Shown piece after piece: positions 8,173 through 18,100 of a stretch of 39,152 nucleotides of DNA. Position numbers and translations under genes: made by a program. Each line of letters starts with the position of its first letter. The first letter of the stretch is position 1. The stretch spans positions 1 through 39,152 of the forward strand of contig CAKSFN010000018.1 in the NCBI GenBank assembly GCA_934454405.1, written 5' to 3'. The DNA is from an uncultured Eubacteriales bacterium (GTDB lineage: Bacteria > Bacillota > Clostridia > Oscillospirales > UBA644). The notes under the pieces are model-generated. The model worked only from the letters and a program-made list of their open reading frames with translations. It did not search any database and was not told where the DNA came from.

Positions 8173-9114
8173 ATGTATTATATAGGCGTTGATCTCGGCG
8201 GAACCAACATTGCCGTCGGAATAGTTGACAGAGAGGGAAAAATTCTTGCGAAAAAGTCCGTAAAAACTCTTGCGGAGCGTCCTTTCGGCGAGATCGTGGC
8301 GGATATGGCAAAGTGCATTCTTGACCTTCTTTCCGAACAGGGAATGACGGAAAAAGACATCGCTTCGATAGGTATAGGCTGTCCCGGAAATCTTGATACG
8401 GAGAACGGCAGACTCGTATATGCAAACAACTTCAAAGACGGAGTGAACGTTCCTCTCCGCAAACTGATGCAGAAATATATAGATAAACCCGTATACCTCG
8501 GAAACGACGCAAATGTCGCGGCTCTCGGCGAAACTGTTTCCGGTGCGGCGAAAGGCGTTAAAAACGCCGTTATGATAACCCTCGGCACGGGTGTCGGCGG
8601 CGGTATTATCATCGACGGCAAGATTTATGAGGGACAAAATTCCGCGGGCGCGGAAATGGGACACGTCTGCATTGTCAAGGACGGCGAACATTGTTCCTGC
8701 GGCAGAAACGGGTGCTGGGAGGCTTATGCTTCCGTTACGGCGCTTATCCGTCAGACGAAAGAGGCTATGAAAGCGCACCCCGAATCGAAAATGAACGAAA
8801 CTCCCGTTGACTGTGTCAGCGGCAGAACCGCTTTTGACGCTATGCGCGCGGGCGACGCGGTTGCAAAAAGCGTTTGCGACAGATATATAGAATATATTGC
8901 GGAAGGACTTGTTGATATCGTCAATGTTTTTCGACCGGAAGTGCTTATTATCGGCGGCGGAATCTGCAAAGAGGGCGATACGCTGCTTGTTCCGATAAAG
9001 AACTTCATAAATAAATACGCATACGGCGGAAGTCTTAACCCCGAACAGCATATTGAAATCGCAAAGCTCGGAAACGACGCGGGCATAATCGGCGCCGCGC
9101 TTATTCACGCATAA
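8173..9114 (+). CDS. ROK-family glucokinase
   Basis: Phosphorylates glucose with ATP at the entry to glycolysis. The 313-residue protein opens with the phosphate-binding DLGGTN (7-12). It carries the ROK zinc motif CxCGxxGCxE at residues 174-183 (CSCGRNGCWE) and the second phosphate loop GTGVGGGIIIDG with the glucose-contacting GAEMGH just after. AAAGGAG lies eight to fourteen bases before the ATG. There is no N-terminal helix-turn-helix, so it is a kinase and not a ROK repressor. The pseudouridine synthase gene begins four bases after its stop. Another hexose or N-acetyl-sugar kinase is possible. Confidence 0.88.
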   Translation: MYYIGVDLGGTNIAVGIVDREGKILAKKSVKTLAERPFGEIVADMAKCILDLLSEQGMTEKDIASIGIGCPGNLDTENGRLVYANNFKDGVNVPLRKLMQKYIDKPVYLGNDANVAALGETVSGAAKGVKNAVMITLGTGVGGGIIIDGKIYEGQNSAGAEMGHVCIVKDGEHCSCGRNGCWEAYASVTALIRQTKEAMKAHPESKMNETPVDCVSGRTAFDAMRAGDAVAKSVCDRYIEYIAEGLVDIVNVFRPEVLIIGGGICKEGDTLLVPIKNFINKYAYGGSLNPEQHIEIAKLGNDAGIIGAALIHA

Positions 9115-9118
9115 AGCG

Positions 9119-10099
9119 ATGCGGACGGTTATTCTCGGCAAAAACGACGGCGGACAGCGGCTTGACAAGTATATGTCAAAAGCCTTTCCCACAATGCCGC
9201 AGACAATGATATACAAGTATCTTCGCAAAAAATGCGTTCGCGTAAACGGTGTTCACGCCACGGCGCAGACCGTTCTTCGCGAGGGCGATGAGTTGCGGTT
9301 TTTTATAAGTGACGAATACTTTGAGAAAGGCAGGGGAAAGGTCGATTATTCAAAGATCAGAGTATCCTTTAAGGTCGTTTATGAGGATGAGAACATTCTT
9401 GTTGTCGATAAACCCGCAGGTTTGATTTGTCAGCCCGATGCGGAAGAGAGCTTTAACACTCTTTCGAATCATATCATCGCATATCTTATCGGAAAAGGGG
9501 AGTATTCGCCCGAGAAAGAGAATTCGTTTGTTCCCGCGCTGTGCAACCGCATAGACAAAAACACTCAGGGACTTGTTATTGCCGCCAAGAACGCGGAATC
9601 TCTTCGCATAATGAACGATAAGATTAAGAAGAGAGAAATATCCAAGTTTTATAAATGTCTTGTTTTCGGCAGACCCGAGCCCGAAAAAGCGGTCGTTCAT
9701 GCTTTTTTGAAAAAGGACGCGGAAACAAACACCGTTACCGTTGTCGGAACGCTTCCTGAAAATGCCGACGGTTTCAAGAATATTTCAACCTCGTATGAGG
9801 TTTTGGCGACCGACGGCGAAATCAGCCTGCTTCGCGTAGGGCTTTTGACGGGGCGGACGCACCAGATAAGAGCGCATATGGCCTTTCTCGGATATCCTCT
9901 TCTCGGGGACACGAAATACGGCACGGCGGCGGCAAACAGGGGCTTTCCTTTCAGGTATCAGGCGCTCAGCTCATGTGAACTGACGTTCGATTTTCCGACC
10001 GATGCCGGCAGTCTTTCGTATTTACGCGGAAAAACGTTGAAAACGGCGGCTTTTTTCGACGAATGGGAAATTGTACAAAAACTCACCCTGTTAAAGTGA
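9119..10099 (+). CDS. RluA-family 23S/tRNA pseudouridine synthase
   Basis: Isomerises uridine to pseudouridine in structured RNA. The 326-residue protein has an N-terminal S4 RNA-binding domain (about 14-75) and a catalytic domain. The catalytic Asp lies in NRIDKNTQG, where most family members read HRLDxxTSG; the Asp and Arg are kept. RTHQIRAH and LGDTKYG, both hallmarks, follow. The substrate (RluC/RluD-type sites) cannot be told. No clear ribosome binding site precedes the ATG, which lies four bases after the glucokinase stop, so it probably depends on translational coupling. Confidence 0.88.
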   Translation: MRTVILGKNDGGQRLDKYMSKAFPTMPQTMIYKYLRKKCVRVNGVHATAQTVLREGDELRFFISDEYFEKGRGKVDYSKIRVSFKVVYEDENILVVDKPAGLICQPDAEESFNTLSNHIIAYLIGKGEYSPEKENSFVPALCNRIDKNTQGLVIAAKNAESLRIMNDKIKKREISKFYKCLVFGRPEPEKAVVHAFLKKDAETNTVTVVGTLPENADGFKNISTSYEVLATDGEISLLRVGLLTGRTHQIRAHMAFLGYPLLGDTKYGTAAANRGFPFRYQALSSCELTFDFPTDAGSLSYLRGKTLKTAAFFDEWEIVQKLTLLK

Positions 10100-10127
10100 A
10101 AAATTTGTATGATTGCATAATTGAGCG

Positions 10128-10166
10128 TGAAATACGGCGTAATTCAAAGAAAAACGGAGTATTTCA
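10128..10166. repeat. Short inverted repeat in the rluA-potA gap
   Basis: TGAAATAC (10128-10135) and GTATTTCA (10159-10166), 23 bases apart, in an A-rich stretch after the RluA-family gene. There is no T-run, so it does not look like a terminator. The rest of 10,100-10,228 shows nothing I can name. Confidence 0.3.
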
Positions 10167-10228
10167 GAGAAAAAACAGAGCAATAACGAAAATTTTACGG
10201 ATAAAGTCGAATTTTACATAAAAATCCC

Positions 10229-10256
10229 TTGACAATTAGATTTTTTGTGCTATTAT
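10229..10256 (+). promoter_or_regulatory. potABCD promoter
   Basis: TTGACA at 10229-10234 and TATTAT at 10251-10256, spaced 16 bases. Start of transcription would be near 10,263, about 60 bases before the potA ATG. Confidence 0.65.
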
Positions 10257-10302
10257 ATTATTGTATTTCGGAGACCCCTTCGCGATACAATAATTTTTTT
10301 TA
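10257..10302 (+). promoter_or_regulatory. Dyad / attenuator-like element in the potA leader
   Basis: A perfect 10-base inverted repeat, ATTATTGTAT (10257-10266) and ATACAATAAT (10285-10294), is followed immediately by a run of eight T's. On RNA this is a terminator shape, which would make it an attenuator in front of potA. However the left arm abuts the predicted -10, so with that promoter most of it would not be transcribed; a DNA operator with two half sites about 28 bases apart is then the better reading. Confidence 0.5.
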
Positions 10303-10322
10303 TCTTGAAGGGAGATAAAAGG

Positions 10323-11483
10323 ATGTCTGAAAACATCATTCAACTTGAAAATGTTTCGGTTGCTTTTGATGGGGAAAAGGTTCTCGACAATCTGAATCTT
10401 GTGATAAAAGACAAAGAGTTCGTGACCTTGCTCGGACCCAGCGGTTGCGGAAAGACCACGACCCTGAGAATTATTGCGGGCTTTATCGAACCCGACAGCG
10501 GAAATCTGTACTTTGACGGAAAACGCATTAACGATATTCCGCCGTATAAGCGTCAGGTAAACACGGTTTTTCAGAGATACGCGCTGTTTCCTCATCTCAA
10601 TGTGTTTGAAAATATCGCGTTCGGACTTCGCCTGAAAAAAATGCCCGACGCGGAAATCCGCAAAAAAGTTTTCGAGATGCTCGAACTTGTGAACCTTAAA
10701 GGCTACGCTTCCCGCAAAGTCGGAAATCTTTCCGGAGGTCAACAGCAGAGAGTTGCCATCGCCCGCGCGCTGGTGAACAATCCCCGCGTTCTGCTTCTTG
10801 ACGAGCCTCTTGCCGCGCTTGACTTAAAGCTTCGCAAGGATATGCAGAACGAATTAAAGCGCATTCAGCAGCAGTCGAATATAACTTTCGTCTATGTTAC
10901 GCACGACCAGGAGGAGGCTCTTTCGATGTCCGACACCGTCGTAGTTATGGACGAGGGCATTATCCAGCAGATAGGCTCGCCTCTTGATATTTACAACGAG
11001 CCTGCAAACGCATTTGTTGCGGACTTCATCGGCGAAAGCAATATCCTTGACGGTATTATGCTTGAAGATTACAGCGTTCTCGTTGCGGGACACAAATATA
11101 CCTGCGCGGACAAGGGATTTGCGAAAAACGAACCCGTTGACGTTGTTATCCGTCCCGAGGATATAAAGGTCGTTGCGTCCGACAGAAGCCACCTTTCGGG
11201 AACCGTTACCAATGTCGTTTTCAAGGGCGTCCACTACGAAATAATAGTTGATATTAAGAATTTCAAATGGCTTATACAGACCACTGAATTTCACGATGTC
11301 GGCGAAAATATCGGGATAGAGCTTGCCCCCGACCTTATTCACGTTATGAAAAAATCCGAGTATTCCGGCTCGTTCGGCGATTACAGCTCTTACAGCGAGG
11401 AATATGACGAGCTCAGCGAAATCATAGACGAAGAGGAAGCGGCGGAGGAACTTGAACGCGAGCAGGAGGCGGAGGATTTGTGA
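10323..11483 (+). CDS. potA: Spermidine/putrescine ABC transporter ATPase PotA
   Basis: Powers polyamine import as the cytoplasmic ATPase. The 386-residue protein has Walker A GPSGCGKTT, signature LSGGQQQRVAIARAL, Walker B LLLDEP and the switch His in YVTHDQEEA. A TOBE-type regulatory domain follows from about residue 260. The ATG at 10323, with AAGGGAG upstream, is preferred to longer in-frame starts that run through the promoter. An acidic tail of some 30 residues (rich in Glu, near EEEAAEELEREQEAED) is beyond the usual family end. It overlaps potB by one or a few bases in a four-gene operon. Confidence 0.93.
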   Translation: MSENIIQLENVSVAFDGEKVLDNLNLVIKDKEFVTLLGPSGCGKTTTLRIIAGFIEPDSGNLYFDGKRINDIPPYKRQVNTVFQRYALFPHLNVFENIAFGLRLKKMPDAEIRKKVFEMLELVNLKGYASRKVGNLSGGQQQRVAIARALVNNPRVLLLDEPLAALDLKLRKDMQNELKRIQQQSNITFVYVTHDQEEALSMSDTVVVMDEGIIQQIGSPLDIYNEPANAFVADFIGESNILDGIMLEDYSVLVAGHKYTCADKGFAKNEPVDVVIRPEDIKVVASDRSHLSGTVTNVVFKGVHYEIIVDIKNFKWLIQTTEFHDVGENIGIELAPDLIHVMKKSEYSGSFGDYSSYSEEYDELSEIIDEEEAAEELEREQEAEDL

Positions 11484-12292
11484 TGAAAAACAAACTTGTC
11501 GCGCTTCCTTATATAATATGGATGTTCCTTTTTATCGTCGCGCCGTTGATAATCGTTGTTTTTTACGCGTTTACAAACGCGAACGGTGAATTCACGTTTT
11601 CAAACATCGTGAATCTGAGGGAATATGTCCCGACCTTTCTTTCTTCAATATGGATGGGCGCGCTTGCGGCGTTTATCAGCCTTTTGATAGGCTATCCTAC
11701 TGCGTATTTTATATCAAAAGCGGGCGAGAGAACTCAGAAAATGCTGGTTATGCTGGTTATGCTTCCGATGTTTATGAGCTTTCTTCTCCGCACCATCGCG
11801 CTTGTTTCGCTGATGTCAAACAACGGCTTGATCAACAGCTTTATCAATATGATAGGGCTTGAAAAGCTTTCTCTTATAAGAAATACTCCCGCCGTTATTG
11901 TCGGAATGGTATATATTTATCTTCCGTATATGATTATTCCTTTGTATAATTCTCTTTCGAGAATGGATAAAAGTATTCTCGAGGCGGCGGAGGATCTCGG
12001 CGCGAACAGATTTCAGCGTTTTCGCAGAGTCGTCTTTCCTTTGTCCGTGCCCGGCGTCGTTTCCGGAATAACGATGGTTTTTGTTCCCGCCGTCAGCACA
12101 TTTTACATTTCAAAAAAGCTCGGAGGAATATCCGACGTTATGATAGGAGATATCATTGAGCAGCAGTTCAAGCAGGCGTACAACCCTTATATGGGCGCCG
12201 CCATGGCTCTCGGACTTCTTGTTCTTATCTCCGTATGTATGGCGATAATGCGCAAATTCTCCGGCGATGACGAGGAGGAGATATTGCTGTGA
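11483..12292 (+). CDS. potB: Spermidine/putrescine permease PotB
   Basis: One of two inner-membrane subunits forming the polyamine channel. About 269 residues with six predicted membrane helices and the cytoplasmic EAA loop EAAEDLGANRFQRFRRVVFP that docks on PotA. The ATG at 11483 overlaps the potA stop (TGATG); a GTG at 11480 gives one more residue and cannot be excluded. GGAGG sequences in the end of potA serve as ribosome binding site. It overlaps potC by GTGA. Confidence 0.92.
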   Translation: MKNKLVALPYIIWMFLFIVAPLIIVVFYAFTNANGEFTFSNIVNLREYVPTFLSSIWMGALAAFISLLIGYPTAYFISKAGERTQKMLVMLVMLPMFMSFLLRTIALVSLMSNNGLINSFINMIGLEKLSLIRNTPAVIVGMVYIYLPYMIIPLYNSLSRMDKSILEAAEDLGANRFQRFRRVVFPLSVPGVVSGITMVFVPAVSTFYISKKLGGISDVMIGDIIEQQFKQAYNPYMGAAMALGLLVLISVCMAIMRKFSGDDEEEILL

Positions 12293-13101
12293 AAGTTTTC
12301 GGAAAAATATTTACCGCGATCATTTTTATCCTGCTTTACGCCCCGATATTCGTTCTTATCGCGCTTTCGTTCAACACATCGAAAAGCACCGTTATGTTTG
12401 ACGGTTTTACATTTCAATGGTATAAGGAGCTGTTCACAAACTCAAACCTGATGGGGCTTTTGCTGAACACCTTGATTCTGGCGGTTGTTTCAAGCGTTGT
12501 CGCCACTTTGCTCGGCACAACGGCGGCGCTCGGCATCTGCAAGATGAAAAAACGCTCCCGCAACCTTATTATGTCGATAACCAACATCCCGATGTCGAAC
12601 CCCGAGATTGTAACGGGCGTTTCGCTTGCGCTTCTTTTCGTTTTTGTCGGAACATGGCTCAAGATCGACGATGTTCTCGGCTTTTGGACGTTGTTTATCG
12701 CGCACGTCACGTTCAATCTGCCGTATGTCATTCTTTCCGTTATGCCCAAGCTACGCGGAATGGACAGAACGATGATTGACGCCGCTCTCGACCTCGGCTG
12801 TACGCCGTCACAGGCGTTCCGAAAGATAACTCTTCCGGAAATTATGCCGGGCGTCGTTTCGGGATTCGTAATGGCGTTCACGCTCTCGCTTGACGACTTT
12901 GTTATCAGTTATTTCGTTTCCGGCTCAACGTTTACAACTCTGCCGGTTGAAATATATAACTATACCAAAAAGCCGATGTCGCCGACGATTTACGCGCTGT
13001 TTACGCTGATGTTCCTGATAATTCTCATACTGCTTATCATTATGAATATCGCAGACATACGCCGCGATAAAAAGAAAGCGGCGCTGTATGGGAGGGCATA
13101 A
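12289..13101 (+). CDS. potC: Spermidine/putrescine permease PotC
   Basis: The second channel subunit of the polyamine importer: 270 residues, six predicted membrane helices and an EAA loop reading DAALDLGCTPSQAFRKITLP. It starts with GTG overlapping the potB stop, with GAGGAGGAG nine or so bases upstream. It ends in a basic tail (RRDKKKAALYGRA). The gap to potD is three bases. Confidence 0.92.
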   Translation: MKVFGKIFTAIIFILLYAPIFVLIALSFNTSKSTVMFDGFTFQWYKELFTNSNLMGLLLNTLILAVVSSVVATLLGTTAALGICKMKKRSRNLIMSITNIPMSNPEIVTGVSLALLFVFVGTWLKIDDVLGFWTLFIAHVTFNLPYVILSVMPKLRGMDRTMIDAALDLGCTPSQAFRKITLPEIMPGVVSGFVMAFTLSLDDFVISYFVSGSTFTTLPVEIYNYTKKPMSPTIYALFTLMFLIILILLIIMNIADIRRDKKKAALYGRA

Positions 13102-13104
13102 AAA

Positions 13105-14340
13105 TTGAAAAAAACTGTTGCATTTTTATTTGTTGTATGCGCGCTGCTTACGGTTTTTTCGACCGTGACACCCGCTGCGCAGAGAACGGTTACCGTTTAT
13201 AACTGGGGACAGTATATCGGAACCGGAGAAGACGGCACGATAGACGTTATTGCCGAATTTGAGGCAAAAACGGGCATTAAAGTTAATTATATAACGTACG
13301 ACAGCAACGAAACGCTCTGGACAAAGCTTGAAATGGGCGGATCGAACTACGACGTTATAATACCTTCCGACTATATGGTCGGACGTCTTGCCGCCAACGG
13401 TATGCTCGAAAAAATCAATTTCGACAACGTTCCGAACTATGCGAATATCCCGTCGGCATACAAAGGACTTGATTATGACCCGAACGACGAATACTCCGTT
13501 CCGTACACCTTCGGCACCGTCGGCATAATCTACAACACCAAGTATGTGACGAAAGAGATCACAAGCTGGGAGTCTTTGTGGGACCCCGATTACGCTGGTT
13601 ACACGCTTATGTTTGACAACTCGCGCGACGCGTTCGGAATAGCGGAGCTTCGCCTCGGATACGATCTGAACACCGAAGAGCCTGCGGAATTTGAAGAATG
13701 CTACAAACTGCTGCTTCAACAGAAGCCCGTTCTTCAGGGATATGTTATGGATCAGATATTCGACCTTCTGGAAAGCGGCGAGGCGTGGATCGCGCCTTAC
13801 TATGCCGGCGACTATATGACAATGCGCGAAACAAACCCCGATCTTGAGTTTTGCTTCCCCGAAGAGGGCTTCAATTACTTTGTCGATGCCATGTGCATCC
13901 CGAAGGGCGCAAAAAACAAGGCGGAAGCCGAAGAGTTCATAAACTTTATGTGCGATCCCGAAATTGCGGGCAGAAACGCCGATGCGATAGGGTATGCAAC
14001 TCCCGTTGACGGCGCAAAGGAATACCTTGATGAGGAATGGGCTAACAGCCCCGTCGTATATCCTTCCGAAGAAGTTCTCAAAAACGGCAGAACGTTTAAC
14101 GCTCTTTCAACCGAAGCCAATCAGAAAATGGACGAGCTTTGGACAAAAATGAGAGCCGCTGAGGTTTCGGAGTCCTCTTCGCCGAATAACGGCGGACAGG
14201 TAACCGCAAAAAATGATTATATGTGGATAGCATATTGTCTCGGCGGCGCCGTTGTCGGTGCGCTTGTAACATGGATATTCATGCACCGTGAATACCGAAA
14301 ACGTTTGTGCGACGATAAAGATTATTATAAAAACAAATAA
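13105..14340 (+). CDS. potD: Polyamine-binding protein PotD with C-terminal membrane anchor
   Basis: Extracellular receptor that hands spermidine/putrescine to PotBC. The 411-residue protein starts at a TTG with GGGAGGG upstream. A signal peptide of about 25 residues ends near TPAA, and the mature part opens with VTVYNWGQYIG, the usual PotD start. There is no lipobox cysteine at the cleavage site, which is odd for a Gram-positive binding protein. A hydrophobic helix lies at residues 373-393, followed by the basic HREYRKR, after a Ser/Asn/Gly linker near 355-368. It is probably anchored at the C-terminus instead of by lipid. A strong terminator follows. Confidence 0.9.
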   Translation: MKKTVAFLFVVCALLTVFSTVTPAAQRTVTVYNWGQYIGTGEDGTIDVIAEFEAKTGIKVNYITYDSNETLWTKLEMGGSNYDVIIPSDYMVGRLAANGMLEKINFDNVPNYANIPSAYKGLDYDPNDEYSVPYTFGTVGIIYNTKYVTKEITSWESLWDPDYAGYTLMFDNSRDAFGIAELRLGYDLNTEEPAEFEECYKLLLQQKPVLQGYVMDQIFDLLESGEAWIAPYYAGDYMTMRETNPDLEFCFPEEGFNYFVDAMCIPKGAKNKAEAEEFINFMCDPEIAGRNADAIGYATPVDGAKEYLDEEWANSPVVYPSEEVLKNGRTFNALSTEANQKMDELWTKMRAAEVSESSSPNNGGQVTAKNDYMWIAYCLGGAVVGALVTWIFMHREYRKRLCDDKDYYKNK

Positions 14341-14348
14341 AAAAGATT

Positions 14349-14393
14349 AAGCAAAAAATCAGCGGAAAATCCGCCGATTTTTTGCTTTTTTGA
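14349..14393 (+). terminator. Terminator of potABCD
   Basis: A stem of about 18 bases (14349-14366 with 14370-14387, one unpaired base in each arm being possible) and a tiny loop, followed by TTTTTT. This is the strongest rho-independent terminator in the window. The following ~100 bases to the tetR promoter hold nothing I can name. Confidence 0.85.
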
Positions 14394-14499
14394 TAGTATT
14401 CAGTCTCGAGAATGGATATAAGCGCGGCAAGGTGTCGTTTAATCGGAGCAACCGTTTCTTTTTAGAAATAGTAATTTTTTGAAAAGTTGATTTTTTTTA

Positions 14500-14528
14500 T
14501 TGCTTTTTTGGAATGTATATGATATACT
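14500..14528 (+). promoter_or_regulatory. tetR-surface protein promoter with overlapping palindrome
   Basis: TTGCTT (14500-14505), 17 bases, then TATACT (14523-14528) with an extended -10 TG at 14520-14521. The 13-base palindrome GTATATGATATAC (14515-14527) lies across the -10 and is a natural operator for the TetR protein encoded directly downstream. Confidence 0.55.
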
Positions 14529-14568
14529 AATAATGAATGAACAATCAGTATATATCAGGGGCGTACAT

Positions 14569-15147
14569 ATGAAAGTAACGGAATTGCAGCATAACGCGAA
14601 AAAAGAAGAAATAATGGTAAAATGTTTTGAGTGCTATGCCGAAAACGGACTTACCGGTACGGGAATCAAGGCTCTTGCAGCGGCTTGCGGCTGCACAACA
14701 GGCAATCTTTATTGCTATTTCAAAGATCTTGATGAACTGATAATCGAATCTACCGCCTATTGCATGGCAAAGGTGGAAAATGACTTTATGAAGAAAGCGC
14801 CGCTCAATCCTGCGGAACTGATGTGTTTCATTGATGAGGTTCCGTACTGGACGGCGAAGAAACACGGCAAAAAGTACCGTTTGATGTATCAGGTTTATAC
14901 GCATCCGAAATATATTGAACACGGAAAACGGTTTTTTGCGGGAGTCAATGAGAGATATACCGCGTATGCAAAGCGTCTTGAACAGGGGCTTGGCATTCCG
15001 AGTGAAGTGCTGACGCCTTTGATATTTATTCTTGTTCGTGCCTGTGTTCACTATGCCATGTTTGAGGATGAATACTACCTCAAAAGCCAAATTGAAGTTT
15101 TGAAACAAAGCATTGTAATGTTTATACAGAAATACAAAAACCAATAG
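14569..15147 (+). CDS. TetR-family regulator, Cys-rich DNA-binding domain
   Basis: A 192-residue TetR-type repressor. The helix-turn-helix lies at about residues 28-52 (GIKALAAACGCTTGNLYCYF, then KDLDEL). The ligand domain (60-190) shows no family I can name. Five cysteines fall in the first 50 residues (19, 22, 40, 42, 49), an unusual number that could make DNA binding redox- or metal-sensitive. The ATG at 14569 is chosen because AGGGG lies about ten bases before it; longer in-frame starts run into the promoter. The surface protein gene starts 11 bases after its stop, so the two share a transcript. Confidence 0.85.
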   Translation: MKVTELQHNAKKEEIMVKCFECYAENGLTGTGIKALAAACGCTTGNLYCYFKDLDELIIESTAYCMAKVENDFMKKAPLNPAELMCFIDEVPYWTAKKHGKKYRLMYQVYTHPKYIEHGKRFFAGVNERYTAYAKRLEQGLGIPSEVLTPLIFILVRACVHYAMFEDEYYLKSQIEVLKQSIVMFIQKYKNQ

Positions 15148-15158
15148 GAGGAAACGAA

Positions 15159-18100
15159 ATGAAGAAGCGGCTTATTATCATATTAACGGCTGTAACGGTT
15201 GCGGTAATTTCCGTTGTGCTGTTTGCCGTGAACGTGAGCGCAACCCCGACTTTCTATAACCTGTGGGTCGGCGGCGAACGCGTCACAAGCGACAATCTTT
15301 CCGGCGACGGCTGGAAGTATGAGCCGGACACCAATACTCTGGTGCTTAACGGCTTTGGCATAGCCACCTGGGGATATAATGTGGGGAAGGATCCCCTCGG
15401 CCATTATCCCTCGAAGATCAACCTGTTTGCCATTATTTATGCCGAGGGCATGGATCTGACCATCCGCACGGAGGGTGAGGAGAGCTGTATCGGCGACCCG
15501 GTTTTTGCAAACCGGTCATATGAAAAGAGCAACCGGGCGTACACCGGCATTTATAACCGCAACGGTAAAGTCACGATCACCGGCAACGCCAAGCTGACCG
15601 TCGGCGCAAACCACAGAGGTATTTTCTGCGGCAACAGCGGTGATCTCACCTTTGACAATGCAAGGGATGTTTATGTGATCACATACGGCGGCGATACGCT
15701 GCGCGCCGGCAACCTCACCCTGAAGGGAAACAGCCGTGTCAATGCGTCTGCGGGGCATGGCGGCGCCGGTGCGACGAACTTCAATATCAGCGCAACGAGT
15801 ACCATCAAGATCTACGACAATTCCTTCCTTGGGTCGGAATACGAACTCGGAGCGGATTGTGACAAGGATTACTCCGGAATCAGATGTCGGGACCTCCTAA
15901 AAGGCGCCATCTATGTCTATGGCGGCGAACTCAAGTCAAAGGTTTACCCCGTCGATTACGACCTTGGAGGCCACACGCTCTATGCCATCGACGCAACGTC
16001 GGTGAACATCGAGGGCGATGGCGTTGTGGACGGCGTCATCTATAACTGGTATGATTCCAACGAGTATCACAACAACGCCGTCGTGTACGGGAGCAGCGAC
16101 GGCAGCGGCAGAGGCAGGGTCAAGTTCAACGGTCCCGGCATCCTCCGTCTGCAAATGGTCGTAAAGAAACCGGATGGAAGCTCCAAGACGCAGCAGCTCC
16201 GCCCGGATGCGATTTCCTTTGCGAAAAACCTGCTGTACCGGACGGACACCACCGGCGACTGCCGCGAGGAGATCACCGCCTATACCTGCGACGGTATTTT
16301 CCTCAGCTCAAAAGGGGTGTTTCAATACTGGTCTTACAGCGAAAAGAATCTGTATCCGACTCATTACGGCGAATATTACGGTTCCGTCGACCTGAAAAGT
16401 GACGCGCTGAATCTGAAAGACGTTGTGACAAAGACCCCGAGCGTTTCCAGGCTGGTGGTGACGGAAAACTGCACAAACATGGTCAATCCGGATGTCAGCG
16501 ATGGATTGGAGATTCCCGAAATGACCGTGAAATCGGGTGCCACGCTGACGTTGAAGTTCGATAAAGACCGGGACTATACCTTTACGAATCCCATCTATCT
16601 GGAGGGCGGCACCCTGGAGATCAACGGTGCCTACGGTTCCGGGATCATCAAAGGGCTGGATGTTCGCGGCAACGGCACGGTGATCTTCGGTCGCGGCACT
16701 GTCTCCGGCAATGTGGAGAATACCGTCCGGACGGTGATGTACAACCAACTCGGTGCCGGCGGCAATATCGATATTCCCGATTACGGCAACGCCGTGGATC
16801 AAGACGGCAACACCGTTCACAAATTCGCCTACAAGGCGGAAACGGCATATGACTATTTCCATCGGGCATGCATTATTCGTGAAGTGGAGGAGCGTGACTT
16901 TCTCAGCGTTGACGGGAAATTCCACAACGCGGAAAACGGCGATAAAATGCTGTATCTCTGGACGGACAGCGCCGACCGTCCGCATCGGATAGAAGCCTAT
17001 CCGAATACGGACAGTTATAAAAACGGCCAACCTCTTTCCTTAAAGTACGGAACCAACATCTTTGCGCCGGGTACGCCATTTACCCTGAAGGAGGACGGAG
17101 TCTTCGTTGCCAAAGCGGGCGACGATGTGGTGCTTTCTCCTCTTGCCGGCGGCAATCCCACCGACCTGCAAAAGTCGTTTGTCTCCTATGTTAAGTGGTA
17201 TGTCAGCCGCGACGGCGGCAAGACATTTGAACTTGTGCAAAGGACGCAGGGACCGACGGCGGATAACACGGACGGTCCTTATGCGTCAAAAACAATTCGC
17301 TTTGAATATGTGCTCCCGGAAATCACCGAGGCGCAAAACGGATATATCTATCGGTGCGAGGTCTGCTATTGGGATGTCGATACGTGGGATAGAACCTCTT
17401 ACTACCATGATGCCACCCTGTATGTGGATACGCCGCAGCTGAAGGAGCCGGATCGCTATGTCGACGGTCAGCCCGCTCGCTTCGAGATGACTCACGGCAC
17501 GACCCTTGACGGCGTTACTTTCAAATATAAATGGGAACTTAGCCGTGACGGCGGCAGCAGTTGGGAAACCGTGCAGGACGGAGACTCCGCCGTATATGAA
17601 ACGGCAGCGGTAACAGATGCGATGGAAGGCTGGCAGATCCGCGTCGTTTACAGCATCTATGAGGGAGGCAAAAAACTTTCTGAAGGTACAACCGACCCCG
17701 CAACAATCGATACCATCGGCAAAGCTCCGGTCATTACCAAGCATCCCAAGAGCGTTGTTCACAGGCTGACGGAAGTTCTCGAAGACCTCTTCCCGCCCGA
17801 CCCGGACAAAGTTATTATCGCAATTGATACCTACTATGCCTTTTCCGTAGAAGCGGAAGGGGAGGATCTGCACTATCAGTGGCAAAGAAGTAAGGACAAC
17901 GGCAGAACATTTGAAGATCTGCCTGACGAAAACGAAGCCAGAACCAAAGGTTGGTACAAGGTAGCCGCAGGCACAACTTTTCAATATCGCTGTATCGTAT
18001 ACAATGACTTCGGTTCGGTCATTTCCAATGCGGCAACAACAAGGACTCTTTATCCGCCGACGGTCAGCAAGCCTCAGGATCTGACTGTGCTTGAACATAA

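Noticed and set aside
8128..9228. A 366-codon minus-strand frame opposite the glucokinase gene
   Set aside because: Shadow of the ROK gene; it also spans the divergent promoters.
10257..10322. Riboswitch in the potA leader
   Set aside because: Only one simple stem is visible in about 60 bases; no multi-helix aptamer or known class consensus.
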